In this document: positions 9,409 through 17,009 of the stretch, piece after piece | Layout: each line of letters opens with the position of its first letter | Position numbering within the stretch: the stretch's first letter is position 1 | Source: Thermosynechococcus sp. M46_R2017_013 | GTDB taxonomy: Bacteria > Cyanobacteriota > Cyanobacteriia > Thermosynechococcales > Thermosynechococcaceae | Assembly: GCA_015296025.1 (NCBI GenBank) | Contig: DVDZ01000005.1 | Coordinates: forward strand, 1-38,430 | Direction of reading: 5' to 3' | Length of the DNA stretch: 38,430 nt | Program-made: the position numbers and the translations under genes | The notes under the pieces: generated by a model | Seen by the model: the letters and a program-made list of their open reading frames with translations, nothing else | What the model was told of the DNA's origin: nothing | Database searches by the model: none

Positions 9409-10014
9409 CTACATCCCCAGGGAAGGCAGGTGCCCTGACTCGAAGGGAAAAACTTGGCTACACACAGTCTGCAACAAGACAGGGTCGTGGCTAAAATGTG
9501 ATGCTGGCAGTGGCATCGGCTCTCAAAAACTTGGTTAAGGTACCACAACTCCCTTGATCTAAAAAAGCCGGGGCTTCATCATCAAGAGCCAACGGGGGCG
9601 GTATGGCCAAAACCCCTGCGATCGCCCTCCGGGGTTCTTCTTTTCCCCACAGTTGATGGGGCATGTAATCAACCGAACATTGAATCCCGGTGCTGGCCAA
9701 GGCTGGATGCACTCGCTGCCGCATTTCTGGGATTGGCCAGCCCAAGTTTTCAGGGTCAAAGGCAATATTTTCGGCCACAGTAGCCCCCGTTAATTGATTC
9801 CGCCGAATGTTGCAGTACAACCCTCACCCCTGGTTAAAACCCTCCAGCTACCACTGACTCCCCCAAGCAGGTGGGCGTTCCCCATGGAAAAGGGGTGTTT
9901 TGCCAGAACCACTATTGCCGATGGTACCAAGGCAATTGCCCCCCTTTACCGTCGGAGGGCTCCCTTTAGACAGCGAGGGAATTGCCCCACCATAAACATC
10001 CCTGATTTCTAGCA
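9409..10014 (-). pseudogene. Decayed ECF/cobalt-type ABC transporter ATPase
   Basis: Fills the 620-base gap between pdhC and the GHL10 gene. Read leftward, pieces line up in order with an EcfA/CbiO ATPase. First come LLEIRDVYGG and a Walker A remnant GNSGSGKTPLF. Then RRNQLTGATVAENIAFDPEN follows in the Q-loop region. The signature is corrupted (HQLWGKEEPRRAIAGVLA), and the Walker B/D-loop remnant is ALDDEAPAFLD. After one more frameshift come FSHDPVLLQTVCSQVF and a final stop at 9409. Stops, frameshifts and a missing block after Walker A rule out function. Part of this is what the ORF track reports as 9491-9820. Confidence 0.8.
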
Positions 10015-10025
10015 GGACAGTCAGC

Positions 10026-11309
10026 TTAGAGGGTCAAGGCTTGGGGATTGGTTTCAATGAGTTTCGCTAAATCTTGAAGGAAGGCCGCTGCATCCGCACC
10101 ATAGATCACGCGGTGATCGCAGGTAAGATTCACCTTCATTTGCCGTTTAACCCCTAGAAGGCCATCCTCCGTGGCAACCACTGTTGGACGGGAGGCTCCC
10201 ACGGCCATAATTGCCCCTTGACCAGGGGTGAGAATTGCATCGAAAAAGTCAACCCCAAACATTCCTAAATTGGAGAGGCTAAAGGTGCCGGTACTGTATT
10301 CGTCGGGTTGCAGTTGTTTAGCTCGTGCCCGCTCCACTAAGTCCTTCCAAGTACGCGAGAGGCTGTAGATGTCAACTTGATCAGCGTTCTTCAGCACCGG
10401 TGTAATCAGACCACCCCCCGGCATTGCTACAGCAACGGCAATGTTAATGTCGCGGCGGTATTGAATCCCCTGCTCTGTGTAGTAGGCATTCATAATCGGG
10501 TGTTTTTGCAGCGTCAGGGCGATCGCCTTGGCAAGGAGCACCGTCATCGTCACCCCTTTGGATTTAATTTGCTGGTACAGCTGATCCAGTGCATCCGTGG
10601 TAATTGTGTAGGCCACATGGAAGTCAGGAATGCCAAGGCTGGCCACCATATTCCGCACAACGGCATTTTGTAGCGTTGTCAGGGGTACCAAATCCTCCTT
10701 AGCCACGACCGGGGCAATAGCAGAGGGAGCTGTGGGAACAGAGGCAGGGGGTGTCACTGCCGGTGTGATGGGGACTGTCGGTGCCCCAAGCAAGGCTTCA
10801 ACATCGGCAGCGGTAATCCGACCATTGGGGCCCGTTCCCTTGAGGGTCTTCAAATCAATGTTGTGTTCCTTGGCCAATTTGCGGGCGCGAGGCGAAGCAA
10901 TCACTCGCCCAGTCGGTGCAGTGGGGGCACTGGGAGAAGAAGCCACTGCCACAGAAGTAGTTCCAGAGCCGTTACTCGTGGCCGCAGCGGGGGTGGTGGC
11001 CGGCGCCACAGAAGAACTTGGGGTTGCCCCAAGGGATTTGGCCTTTGCCTGTGCTTCGGCAATTTCTGCTTCTGTTTCTGCCACTAGACCAATAATGGAG
11101 CCAACGGGTGCCACTTCGCCAGCAGGCACGGTAATCACCGCCAAATAGCCGTCGTAGAAGGACTCCACATCCATATCGGCCTTGTCGGATTCCACAATTA
11201 GCACAGTTTCCCCTTTGGCCACCTTATCGCCGGGGGATTTCACCCAAGAGACAATTTTCCCTTCGGTCATGGTGGAGCTGAGGGCGGGCATGAACAGTTC
11301 ACGAATCAT
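10026..11309 (-). CDS. pdhC: Pyruvate dehydrogenase E2, dihydrolipoamide acetyltransferase
   Basis: Core subunit of the pyruvate dehydrogenase complex, transferring acetyl groups from lipoamide to CoA. The lipoyl domain occupies residues 1-80 with K43 in VESDKADMDVE. An alanine/proline/threonine linker follows, then a peripheral-subunit-binding domain at about 137-174 (ASPRARKLAKEHNIDLKTLKG). The catalytic domain runs from about 205 to 427. The active-site region reads CDHRVIYGADAAAF where other E2s have DHRxxDG; I recall this variant as usual in cyanobacteria. Supplies acetyl-CoA for the fatty-acid genes in the window. It follows ylqD and aas on the same strand with a 58-base gap. Confidence 0.95.
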   Translation of the reverse strand: MIRELFMPALSSTMTEGKIVSWVKSPGDKVAKGETVLIVESDKADMDVESFYDGYLAVITVPAGEVAPVGSIIGLVAETEAEIAEAQAKAKSLGATPSSSVAPATTPAAATSNGSGTTSVAVASSPSAPTAPTGRVIASPRARKLAKEHNIDLKTLKGTGPNGRITAADVEALLGAPTVPITPAVTPPASVPTAPSAIAPVVAKEDLVPLTTLQNAVVRNMVASLGIPDFHVAYTITTDALDQLYQQIKSKGVTMTVLLAKAIALTLQKHPIMNAYYTEQGIQYRRDINIAVAVAMPGGGLITPVLKNADQVDIYSLSRTWKDLVERARAKQLQPDEYSTGTFSLSNLGMFGVDFFDAILTPGQGAIMAVGASRPTVVATEDGLLGVKRQMKVNLTCDHRVIYGADAAAFLQDLAKLIETNPQALTL

Positions 11310-11367
11310 AGAGGCTGCTATCCTTGGTTGGCAATTGAAAGGGAGTCAAATTCACTAGAAATGAAAG

Positions 11368-11814
11368 TTAAAGCGTGCCGCGAATTTCTTCAATGACGCC
11401 ATTGCGCAGGAGAATTTCCACCTGCATTTTTTGGATCAGGTTGTCTCCTTTGGTGACATAAAAGAAGTTATCCACCTGACCTTGATCCACTTCCTGCCCC
11501 ATTTCTAGGCGTTGCACCTGATCCAGTTGTTGCAGAATCACATTTTTTTGCTGCAGGAGTTGTGCCTTTTGGTTGTTGGCTTGCTCTTTAACATCTTGAA
11601 TACGGGCATTGATCACATCCGCTCCTTCACTGCTTTTACGCAGCTCGTCAATCACCTGCTGCAGCTGAAAGTCCAACTGCTGAATTTGGCTATCCACTTG
11701 ATTCAGTTGAGCCTGAAGCTGCCTTTGAGCATCGTCTTTCCACTCAGGAGTGACAATTGCTTTTACCATAATCTGGCGCCGCAGGAGCAGTTTAGTATCC
11801 ATAGGGTCTGTCAT
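11368..11814 (-). CDS. YlqD family protein
   Basis: 148 residues of uncharacterised function. After an N-terminal strand (RRQIMVKAIVTPEWKDDA) comes a long glutamine-rich coiled coil (about 28-110, for example QLQAQLNQVDSQIQQLDFQLQ). A small C-terminal part follows: FFYVTKGDNLIQKMQVEILLRNGVIEEI. This arrangement matches the YlqD family. It starts five bases after the aas stop (TAA TCTCC ATG), so it is almost certainly cotranscribed and translationally coupled. An alternative start MDTKLLL lies four codons in. Confidence 0.8.
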   Translation of the reverse strand: MTDPMDTKLLLRRQIMVKAIVTPEWKDDAQRQLQAQLNQVDSQIQQLDFQLQQVIDELRKSSEGADVINARIQDVKEQANNQKAQLLQQKNVILQQLDQVQRLEMGQEVDQGQVDNFFYVTKGDNLIQKMQVEILLRNGVIEEIRGTL

Positions 11815-11819
11815 GGAGA

Positions 11820-13796
11820 TTACTCAAACATGGCGTTAATCATATCGCGGTAGCGATCGCTCACGACATGACGACGAATTTTCAAAGTCTGGGTCAAAAG
11901 ACCATTCTCTATCGTAAAGGGTTCAAGAACAAAGCGAAATGTTGCAATGCGATCATTTGGGGAATAGCCCGGCCGATTTTGCACTTCTCGCAGCAGTTCT
12001 TGACGGTAGAGCTCAATAATGACTTTGCTTTCCAGGGTGACGAGTTCACCGCTGCCGGCAGGTGCAGGTCGGTTGGGCAATGCCAGCCGGTATCCCCTGG
12101 CAATAAGCCACTGCTCTAGCGCCTCCAAATTGGGCACAATTAAAGCCCCAAGCGCCTTTTGATCCTGTCCCACCAGCATGATCTGGTCAATATAGGCACT
12201 GCGGACACAGGCATCCTCAATGGGTTGGGGTTCAATATTCTCACCGTTGCTGAGTACAATCGTGTCTTTTTGCCGTCCCGTCAGCACGAGATCTCCATTG
12301 GGCGTGAGGTAGCCCAAGTCACCGGTATCAAACCAGCCTTCAGCATCTAGAACTTTAGTGGTGGCCTCAGGTTTGTTGTAGTAGCCGCGCATCACTTGCG
12401 GACCTTTAGCCATCACCAGCCCTTTTTGCCAAAAATCAACGGGGGCTTTGGTGTCTGGATTGACAATCTTTATGGCGGTATCGGGAATTGGACGGCCAGC
12501 CGATCCCCGTACATTAGCCCAAGAACGGCGGGCAGTTAGCACCACGGCGGTTTCTGTGAGGCCATAGCCAACCAGCACCTCTAAGTTAATGACTTCGTAG
12601 AAGGTATCCAAATGGGGGGCAAGGGCGCCGCCACCACTAATCACCTGTTTAATTTCACCGCCAGTGGCTTCGCGAATTTTGCTATAGACCTGCTTTTCCC
12701 CTAGGGTATAGAGGGGCTTGAGAAAGAAGGTTTCTAAACGGGCAACAAATTTTTGCCAAGGGCTGGGATAGGGGGTTGTTAGGCTTAAGCCGGTGAGCAG
12801 TCGCCGTTGCAGCACGTATTGCTGACCCACATTGAGAAAAAACTGAGCCAGTTGCCGTTTTAGGGGCGGGGCATCGCGCAGTTGCTTTTGCACCCCTTCA
12901 TAAAACCCTTCCCAGATGCGCGGTACTGCAATCATGTAGTGGGGCCGGCAACGTTTCAAGTCATTTTTGAAGTGGCGGAGGGTTGTGTAGGTTTGGCTAC
13001 AGCCACAGGCAAAGAGAAAATATTCAACAACCCGTTCGTAGGCGTGCCAAATAGGTAAGATACTGAGAACGCGATCGCCCACCTGCGGTTGTACAATTGC
13101 CCAGAGATTGACAATCTGACTCAGCAGACCGCCATGGGTAATCATTACACCCTTAGGTTGACCCGTGGTACCGGAGGTATACATCAATGTTGCTAAGTCA
13201 TCGCGGGTAATGGCTACCGCCCGCACTGTACCGTACTGTCCTTCGGTAAAAACTTGAGCAAAGTTCAAAAGCCGCAGAGGAAAATGTTCAAGCTCTGGCG
13301 CTTCCGCACTCAACAGAACAACGGTTTTTACTTGGGTATCCGCTAAGCCATCTTGAAGTTTGCGCAGGGTAGCCAAGTTTTCAATCAGCAGGAGAGTTGA
13401 ACCACTGTCACGCAAAATGTAAAGAAGCTCTTGGGCATCAGCGGTACCACTGCGAACGACATTAATGGCACCGGCCATTATGCTTCCTTGATCGGCAATC
13501 AGCCAGCGGGGACTATTGTCAGCAAATAGAGCCACGCGATCGCCGGCAGCAACACCCAGGGCTTGCAGGCCGGCAGCAAAGCGTTGGATGCGTTGATAAA
13601 GCTCACTGTAGGTAATGCGAGTAGCGGGGTCTTCGTAGGGGGCATGCAGTGCCACTACATCGCCATGGCGTTGCGCCAATAGGGGCCACATTTCCGGTAG
13701 CGACTGGAGGGTTTTGTAGGGCAAAAAGTGATCGGGTAACGGCGCATCCTGGGGTAACCCGCCAGGGGGAGTGTAGGTGTGGGCTGCACTCGTCAT
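11820..13796 (-). CDS. aas: Long-chain acyl-[acyl carrier protein] synthetase / fatty acid ligase
   Basis: AMP-forming ligase of 658 residues that activates free fatty acids, in cyanobacteria mainly onto ACP, allowing recycling of fatty acids released from membranes. Adenylate motif YTSGTTGQPKGVMITHGG (about 206-223), second motif VLVGYGLTETAVVL, then GWFDTGDLGYLTPNGDLVLTGRQKD and the late lysine region. An insertion between the first two motifs is typical of the cyanobacterial and plastid group. The track starts at 13844, but ATG 13796 (MTSAAHTYTPP) has GGAG eight bases ahead and fits better. First gene of aas-ylqD-pdhC, divergent from maf. Confidence 0.93.
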   Translation of the reverse strand: MTSAAHTYTPPGGLPQDAPLPDHFLPYKTLQSLPEMWPLLAQRHGDVVALHAPYEDPATRITYSELYQRIQRFAAGLQALGVAAGDRVALFADNSPRWLIADQGSIMAGAINVVRSGTADAQELLYILRDSGSTLLLIENLATLRKLQDGLADTQVKTVVLLSAEAPELEHFPLRLLNFAQVFTEGQYGTVRAVAITRDDLATLMYTSGTTGQPKGVMITHGGLLSQIVNLWAIVQPQVGDRVLSILPIWHAYERVVEYFLFACGCSQTYTTLRHFKNDLKRCRPHYMIAVPRIWEGFYEGVQKQLRDAPPLKRQLAQFFLNVGQQYVLQRRLLTGLSLTTPYPSPWQKFVARLETFFLKPLYTLGEKQVYSKIREATGGEIKQVISGGGALAPHLDTFYEVINLEVLVGYGLTETAVVLTARRSWANVRGSAGRPIPDTAIKIVNPDTKAPVDFWQKGLVMAKGPQVMRGYYNKPEATTKVLDAEGWFDTGDLGYLTPNGDLVLTGRQKDTIVLSNGENIEPQPIEDACVRSAYIDQIMLVGQDQKALGALIVPNLEALEQWLIARGYRLALPNRPAPAGSGELVTLESKVIIELYRQELLREVQNRPGYSPNDRIATFRFVLEPFTIENGLLTQTLKIRRHVVSDRYRDMINAMFE

Positions 13797-13907
13797 TTGT
13801 CTGACTCCAGACGCAACACCTAGATAATAAGGCCTCAATAGCATAGCTCATGCAGCTTTAATAATTTCAATATGAGATCATCAAGTTAGCGACTTTCAAA
13901 TAGTGCT

Positions 13908-14504
13908 ATGGTGCCTTTTGTCCTTGCCTCAGCCTCTCCAGCGCGGCGCCGGTTGCTGCAACAGATTGGCATTGATCCAATTGTTCAATCCAGTAACTTT
14001 GATGAGTCGGTTATTCAAGCAACAACGCCGATAGAACTCGTGCGATTGCTGGCACGGTGTAAAGCAGAAACCGTGGCTCAAACCTACCTACCCCCGGCCT
14101 TAATTTTGGGCTGCGATTCTGTATTGGTGCTGGGGGGGGAAATTTATGGTAAGCCTGCCTCAACAGAGGTGGCGATCGCCCGCTGGCAACGAATGCGTGG
14201 TCAAACCGGGCACCTACTCACCGGTCATGCCTTGATTGATCTGGCACAGGGGCGCACCTGTGTGGAGGTGGAGTCCACCCAAGTGGTTTTTGCAGATATT
14301 AGCGATGCCGAAATTGCCGCCTATGTAGCTTCTGGTGAACCGCTTGCCTGCGCAGGCTGTTTTGCCCTTGATGGCCAAGGCGGTGCCTTTGTCGAGAAAA
14401 TTATCGGTACCCCCAGTAATGTCATTGGCTTGAGCTTACCCCTACTGCGGCGGATGTTGCTGAGTTTGGGATATACGCTTCCAGCCCTGCAAAGCAAGAA
14501 GTAA
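13908..14504 (+). CDS. maf: Maf-family nucleoside triphosphate pyrophosphatase
   Basis: House-cleaning enzyme that hydrolyses non-canonical or pyrimidine NTPs to NMP and pyrophosphate. 198 residues, normal for the family. The N-terminal signature is [18 protein letters not shown]. The conserved acid block is [20 protein letters not shown]. Near the C-terminus are [28 protein letters not shown], including the substrate-pocket glutamine-glycine region. An eight-G run around 14132 remains in frame. It precedes rplS, which appears to have its own promoter. Confidence 0.93.
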   Translation: MVPFVLASASPARRRLLQQIGIDPIVQSSNFDESVIQATTPIELVRLLARCKAETVAQTYLPPALILGCDSVLVLGGEIYGKPASTEVAIARWQRMRGQTGHLLTGHALIDLAQGRTCVEVESTQVVFADISDAEIAAYVASGEPLACAGCFALDGQGGAFVEKIIGTPSNVIGLSLPLLRRMLLSLGYTLPALQSKK

Positions 14505-14513
14505 AAATTAGCC

Positions 14514-14542
14514 TAGACAAGTCTAAATGCTTAGGGTATGCT
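14514..14542 (+). promoter_or_regulatory. Putative rplS promoter
   Basis: TAGACA (14514-14519) and TATGCT (14537-14542) are separated by 17 bases, a sigma-70-like layout, about 26 bases before the rplS ATG and just past the maf stop. Identified by eye only. Confidence 0.4.
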
Positions 14543-14568
14543 AAGAGATTGCGAGTTAAGGAACTGTC

Positions 14569-14931
14569 ATGAACGCCCAAGACATTATTCGCTCGATTGA
14601 AGCGGAGCAAATGAAGACTGACTTGCCCGTGATTCATGTGGGCGATCGCGTTCGGGTCGGAGTTAAAATTCAAGAAGGCGGCAAAGAGCGCGTCCAGCCC
14701 TATGAGGGAGATGTAATTGCCATGCGGGGTACAGGAATTAACCGCACAATCACGGTACGTCGTGTCTTTCAAGGGGTGGGCGTTGAACGTGTCTTTTTGC
14801 TACATTCGCCACGAATTGATAGTATAAAAGTAATTCAGCGGGGTAAAGTCCGTCGTGCCAAGCTTTACTACCTGCGTAACCTTGTGGGTAAAGCTTCCCG
14901 TATCAAAGCACGGTTTGATCGCTCGCTGTAA
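14569..14931 (+). CDS. rplS: 50S ribosomal protein L19
   Basis: Large-subunit protein at the 30S-50S interface, 120 residues. Recognised from [20 protein letters not shown], then [21 protein letters not shown], then [15 protein letters not shown] and the basic end [23 protein letters not shown]. It is followed after nine bases by tRNA-Trp. In several cyanobacteria secE and nusG come next, but here a protease on the other strand occupies that place. Confidence 0.98.
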   Translation: MNAQDIIRSIEAEQMKTDLPVIHVGDRVRVGVKIQEGGKERVQPYEGDVIAMRGTGINRTITVRRVFQGVGVERVFLLHSPRIDSIKVIQRGKVRRAKLYYLRNLVGKASRIKARFDRSL

Positions 14932-14939
14932 GCAGCCTT

Positions 14940-15012
14940 GCGTCCTTAGTTCAGTTGGTAGAACGTCGGTCTCCAAAACCGGATGTCGGGGGTTCGAGTC
15001 CTCCAGGGCGCG
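14940..15012 (+). tRNA. trnW-CCA: tRNA-Trp (anticodon CCA)
   Basis: Acceptor GCGTCCT/AGGGCGC with one wobble, D-arm GTTC/GAAC, anticodon stem TCGGT/ACCGG around loop CTCCAAA (CCA), T-arm GGGGG-TTCGAGT-CCTCC, discriminator G. 3' CCA is not encoded. It begins nine bases after rplS and is probably cotranscribed. Confidence 0.97.
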
Positions 15013-15036
15013 TTTCCTAAACTCAATTAAGTCAAT

Positions 15037-16290
15037 CTATCTTTGTTGCGTGGGTAAAGCCACTAGCTTCTGACGATCGCTCCCCTGAAATTGCAGGACA
15101 GTGTGTGCCAGTTCCAACAATTGCAGTTCAGGGGGATAATGCCGTTCCTGCTTGAGACGTTGAATGTCCTGTTTCCCCAGTTGCCAGTGCAACCGTTGGG
15201 CCAGAGCCAGTAGGATATCACCGCGATCAAGGATGCCAGCCACCGCATCCGCAGGGGTTAAAACAGTAACAAAGCGTTGCTGTTGCTCCTCTAGGGTACA
15301 AACCGCCTTGGCGAGGGAATCGGCTTCTTTAAGGGTAGGGATTGCCCGCAGGGGTACGGCCAATTCCTCCACAGGAGTCACTTCCCAGCGGCTGCGCTCC
15401 ACATGGCTCAGGGCGTGGGGATCCAAATAGCCCCGATAGCGCCCCTCAGTGGCAACAAAATAAGCCGTGGGCTGGCGATCGGCCAACAGCAGATAGCGAT
15501 CGGCAAACTCCCGCAGTGATAGCCTTCCCTCGATAACGCGAAAATCCCGTGTCATGGCATCAGCGGCCGTCAGAGTGAGCAGTGCTTCTTGGAGCTGGCC
15601 GAGGCGATGGTAAAGCGTGGCATTTTGCAAGGCAAACCAACCCAAAAGTGCCAACCACAGCCCATTGCCACTGCCAAGGAGAGTGACAAAGAGACCAAAA
15701 CTAATGGCCAGCCAGCTCAAGAGCTGTCCTGATCGCGCTGCCCAGCGCATCCCCTGAAAGCGATTGCCCGTCAATTTCCAAACGGCGGCCTTAAGCACTT
15801 GGCCACCATCGAGGGGAAGCCCCGGCAAGAGGTTAAAGACCCCCAAGACAAAGTTAATATGAGCTAGATAGCGCAATAGTTCATGGAAGGGGTCATCCGC
15901 TGGCAGTAAAATGGCTGCTCCCTGCAACAGGGCAAAAAGGGCAAAACTGACCAAAGGCCCAGCGATCGCCACCTGAAACGCTTGACCGGGGGTATTGGAT
16001 TCTCGCTCAATGGCCGCCATGCCACCAAAGAGAAAGAGGGTAATCGAGCGCACCGTGATCCCTTGGCAGCGCGCCACCAAGCTGTGCCCCAACTCGTGAA
16101 GGAGCACTGAGGCAAACAACAGCAGGGAAACCACAAATCCCATTCCCCATACCCATGCCCCCCATTGCGGGTATGTGGCCTGCCAGTCACTGCCATTGAG
16201 AAATGTAAACAGCAGAATGACGAAAAACCACGACCGATCAATATACAAGGGGATGCCAAAGACACGCCCCACCTGCCAACCTTGTCCCAT
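15037..16290 (-). CDS. Site-2-type zinc metalloprotease (M50) with CBS-like C-terminus
   Basis: Intramembrane protease predicted to cut transmembrane substrates within the bilayer. About 417 residues. The first zinc motif HELGH lies in VLLHELGHSLVARCQG. The third-ligand motif is NLLPGLPLDGGQVLKAAVW. Around these are several hydrophobic segments (WFFVILLFTFL, GFVVSLLLFASVLL, IAGPLVSFALFALL). The C-terminal 180 residues resemble a CBS pair with TAADAMTRDFRVIEG and a regulatory look. ATG 16290 (MGQGWQVGRVFGIPLY) is preferred over 16308 because GAGGT precedes it and the family usually starts there. Substrate unknown. Confidence 0.9.
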   Translation of the reverse strand: MGQGWQVGRVFGIPLYIDRSWFFVILLFTFLNGSDWQATYPQWGAWVWGMGFVVSLLLFASVLLHELGHSLVARCQGITVRSITLFLFGGMAAIERESNTPGQAFQVAIAGPLVSFALFALLQGAAILLPADDPFHELLRYLAHINFVLGVFNLLPGLPLDGGQVLKAAVWKLTGNRFQGMRWAARSGQLLSWLAISFGLFVTLLGSGNGLWLALLGWFALQNATLYHRLGQLQEALLTLTAADAMTRDFRVIEGRLSLREFADRYLLLADRQPTAYFVATEGRYRGYLDPHALSHVERSRWEVTPVEELAVPLRAIPTLKEADSLAKAVCTLEEQQQRFVTVLTPADAVAGILDRGDILLALAQRLHWQLGKQDIQRLKQERHYPPELQLLELAHTVLQFQGSDRQKLVALPTQQR

Positions 16291-16432
16291 GCTGACCTCA
16301 GTGTGCATTGCGCTCTCTTTCTATTATTGCCTCAGCGTCTAATAGGGCGGGGCTTAACAATAATTCATGTCTAAAATGTTACGCTTTCATTCTTGTCCTA
16401 AAATAAAGGCAACGCTGCTGGAGGATGGCGCG

Positions 16433-16633
16433 ATGGTAACGGCGTCTGCCAATGGTCATGCGTTAGAGGTACCTACAGATTCCTTTTGGCAAGGGGTGCA
16501 GAAATTTGCCTCCTACTTGTTGTGGTCACTGTGTCTCTCGCTGCTACTGAGTCTTTTCCTGAGCCTGATTGGCTACTGGTTCAGCGCTATCTTTGGAATA
16601 CCAGTACTACCCTTCGTTTTGATTGTTGTCTAG
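16433..16633 (+). CDS. Small membrane protein of unknown function
   Basis: 66 residues if started at ATG 16433, which has GGAGG about eight bases ahead; the track's 16367 start adds 22 residues without an evident ribosome site. A polar N-terminus is followed by one long or two short hydrophobic segments (YLLWSLCLSLLLSLFLSLIGYWF and FGIPVLPFVLIVV). I do not recognise the family. The next gene, a holin-like membrane protein, begins 18 bases later, so the two may form a small membrane operon. Confidence 0.5.
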   Translation: MVTASANGHALEVPTDSFWQGVQKFASYLLWSLCLSLLLSLFLSLIGYWFSAIFGIPVLPFVLIVV

Positions 16634-16651
16634 TGTTGTGGGGAGCTGCAG

Positions 16652-17009
16652 ATGTGGGGTTTACTTATTACTTGGATTGTTACCAGTGTTAGCTTGTTTA
16701 TTGTGTCGCGCCTCTCGTTTTTGGGCGTAGAAATTGATAAATTCACAACTGCTTTGTGGGCGGCTATTGTCTTTGGTTTGTTGAACGCCACCTTGGGAGC
16801 GGTTCTGAAGTTCTTTACATTCCCCTTTATTTTTCTTACGTTTGGCCTATTTGCTCATTATTAATGCTGCTATTTTTGCCCTTGCCGCTGCGTTTGTCGA
16901 TGGGTTTACCTTGCGCAATGGCTTTTGGAGTGCCCTCTTAGGCTCAATTGCCCTCACTGTCATCAATTCAGTTTGCTTTAACCTACTCGGTCAGGCAAGT
17001 CTGCTGTAG
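16652..17009 (+). CDS. Phage-holin-4-like membrane protein, frameshifted
   Basis: Reads as a four-helix membrane protein of the DUF/PF04020-like family, common on bacterial chromosomes and not evidence of a prophage. Frame 1: MWGLLITWIVTSVSLFIVSR, ATLGAVLKFFTFPFIFLTFGLF, then a premature stop at 16864. The expected continuation LIINAAIFALAAAFVDGFTL and RNGFWSALLGSIALTVINS lies one base further along (from 16854) and ends at 17009. Joining the two gives about 118 residues, the family length. The cause is one extra or two missing bases near 16850-16853, genuine or technical. The tail overlaps convergent cobJ by 27 bases. Confidence 0.7.

Noticed and set aside
10630-11148. 172-residue ORF on the plus strand
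   Set aside because: Antisense shadow of the alanine/proline-rich linker of pdhC; low-complexity composition and no ribosome site.
16652-17009. Prophage remnant based on the holin-like protein
   Set aside because: This family is widespread on chromosomes without phage, and no other phage gene is nearby.
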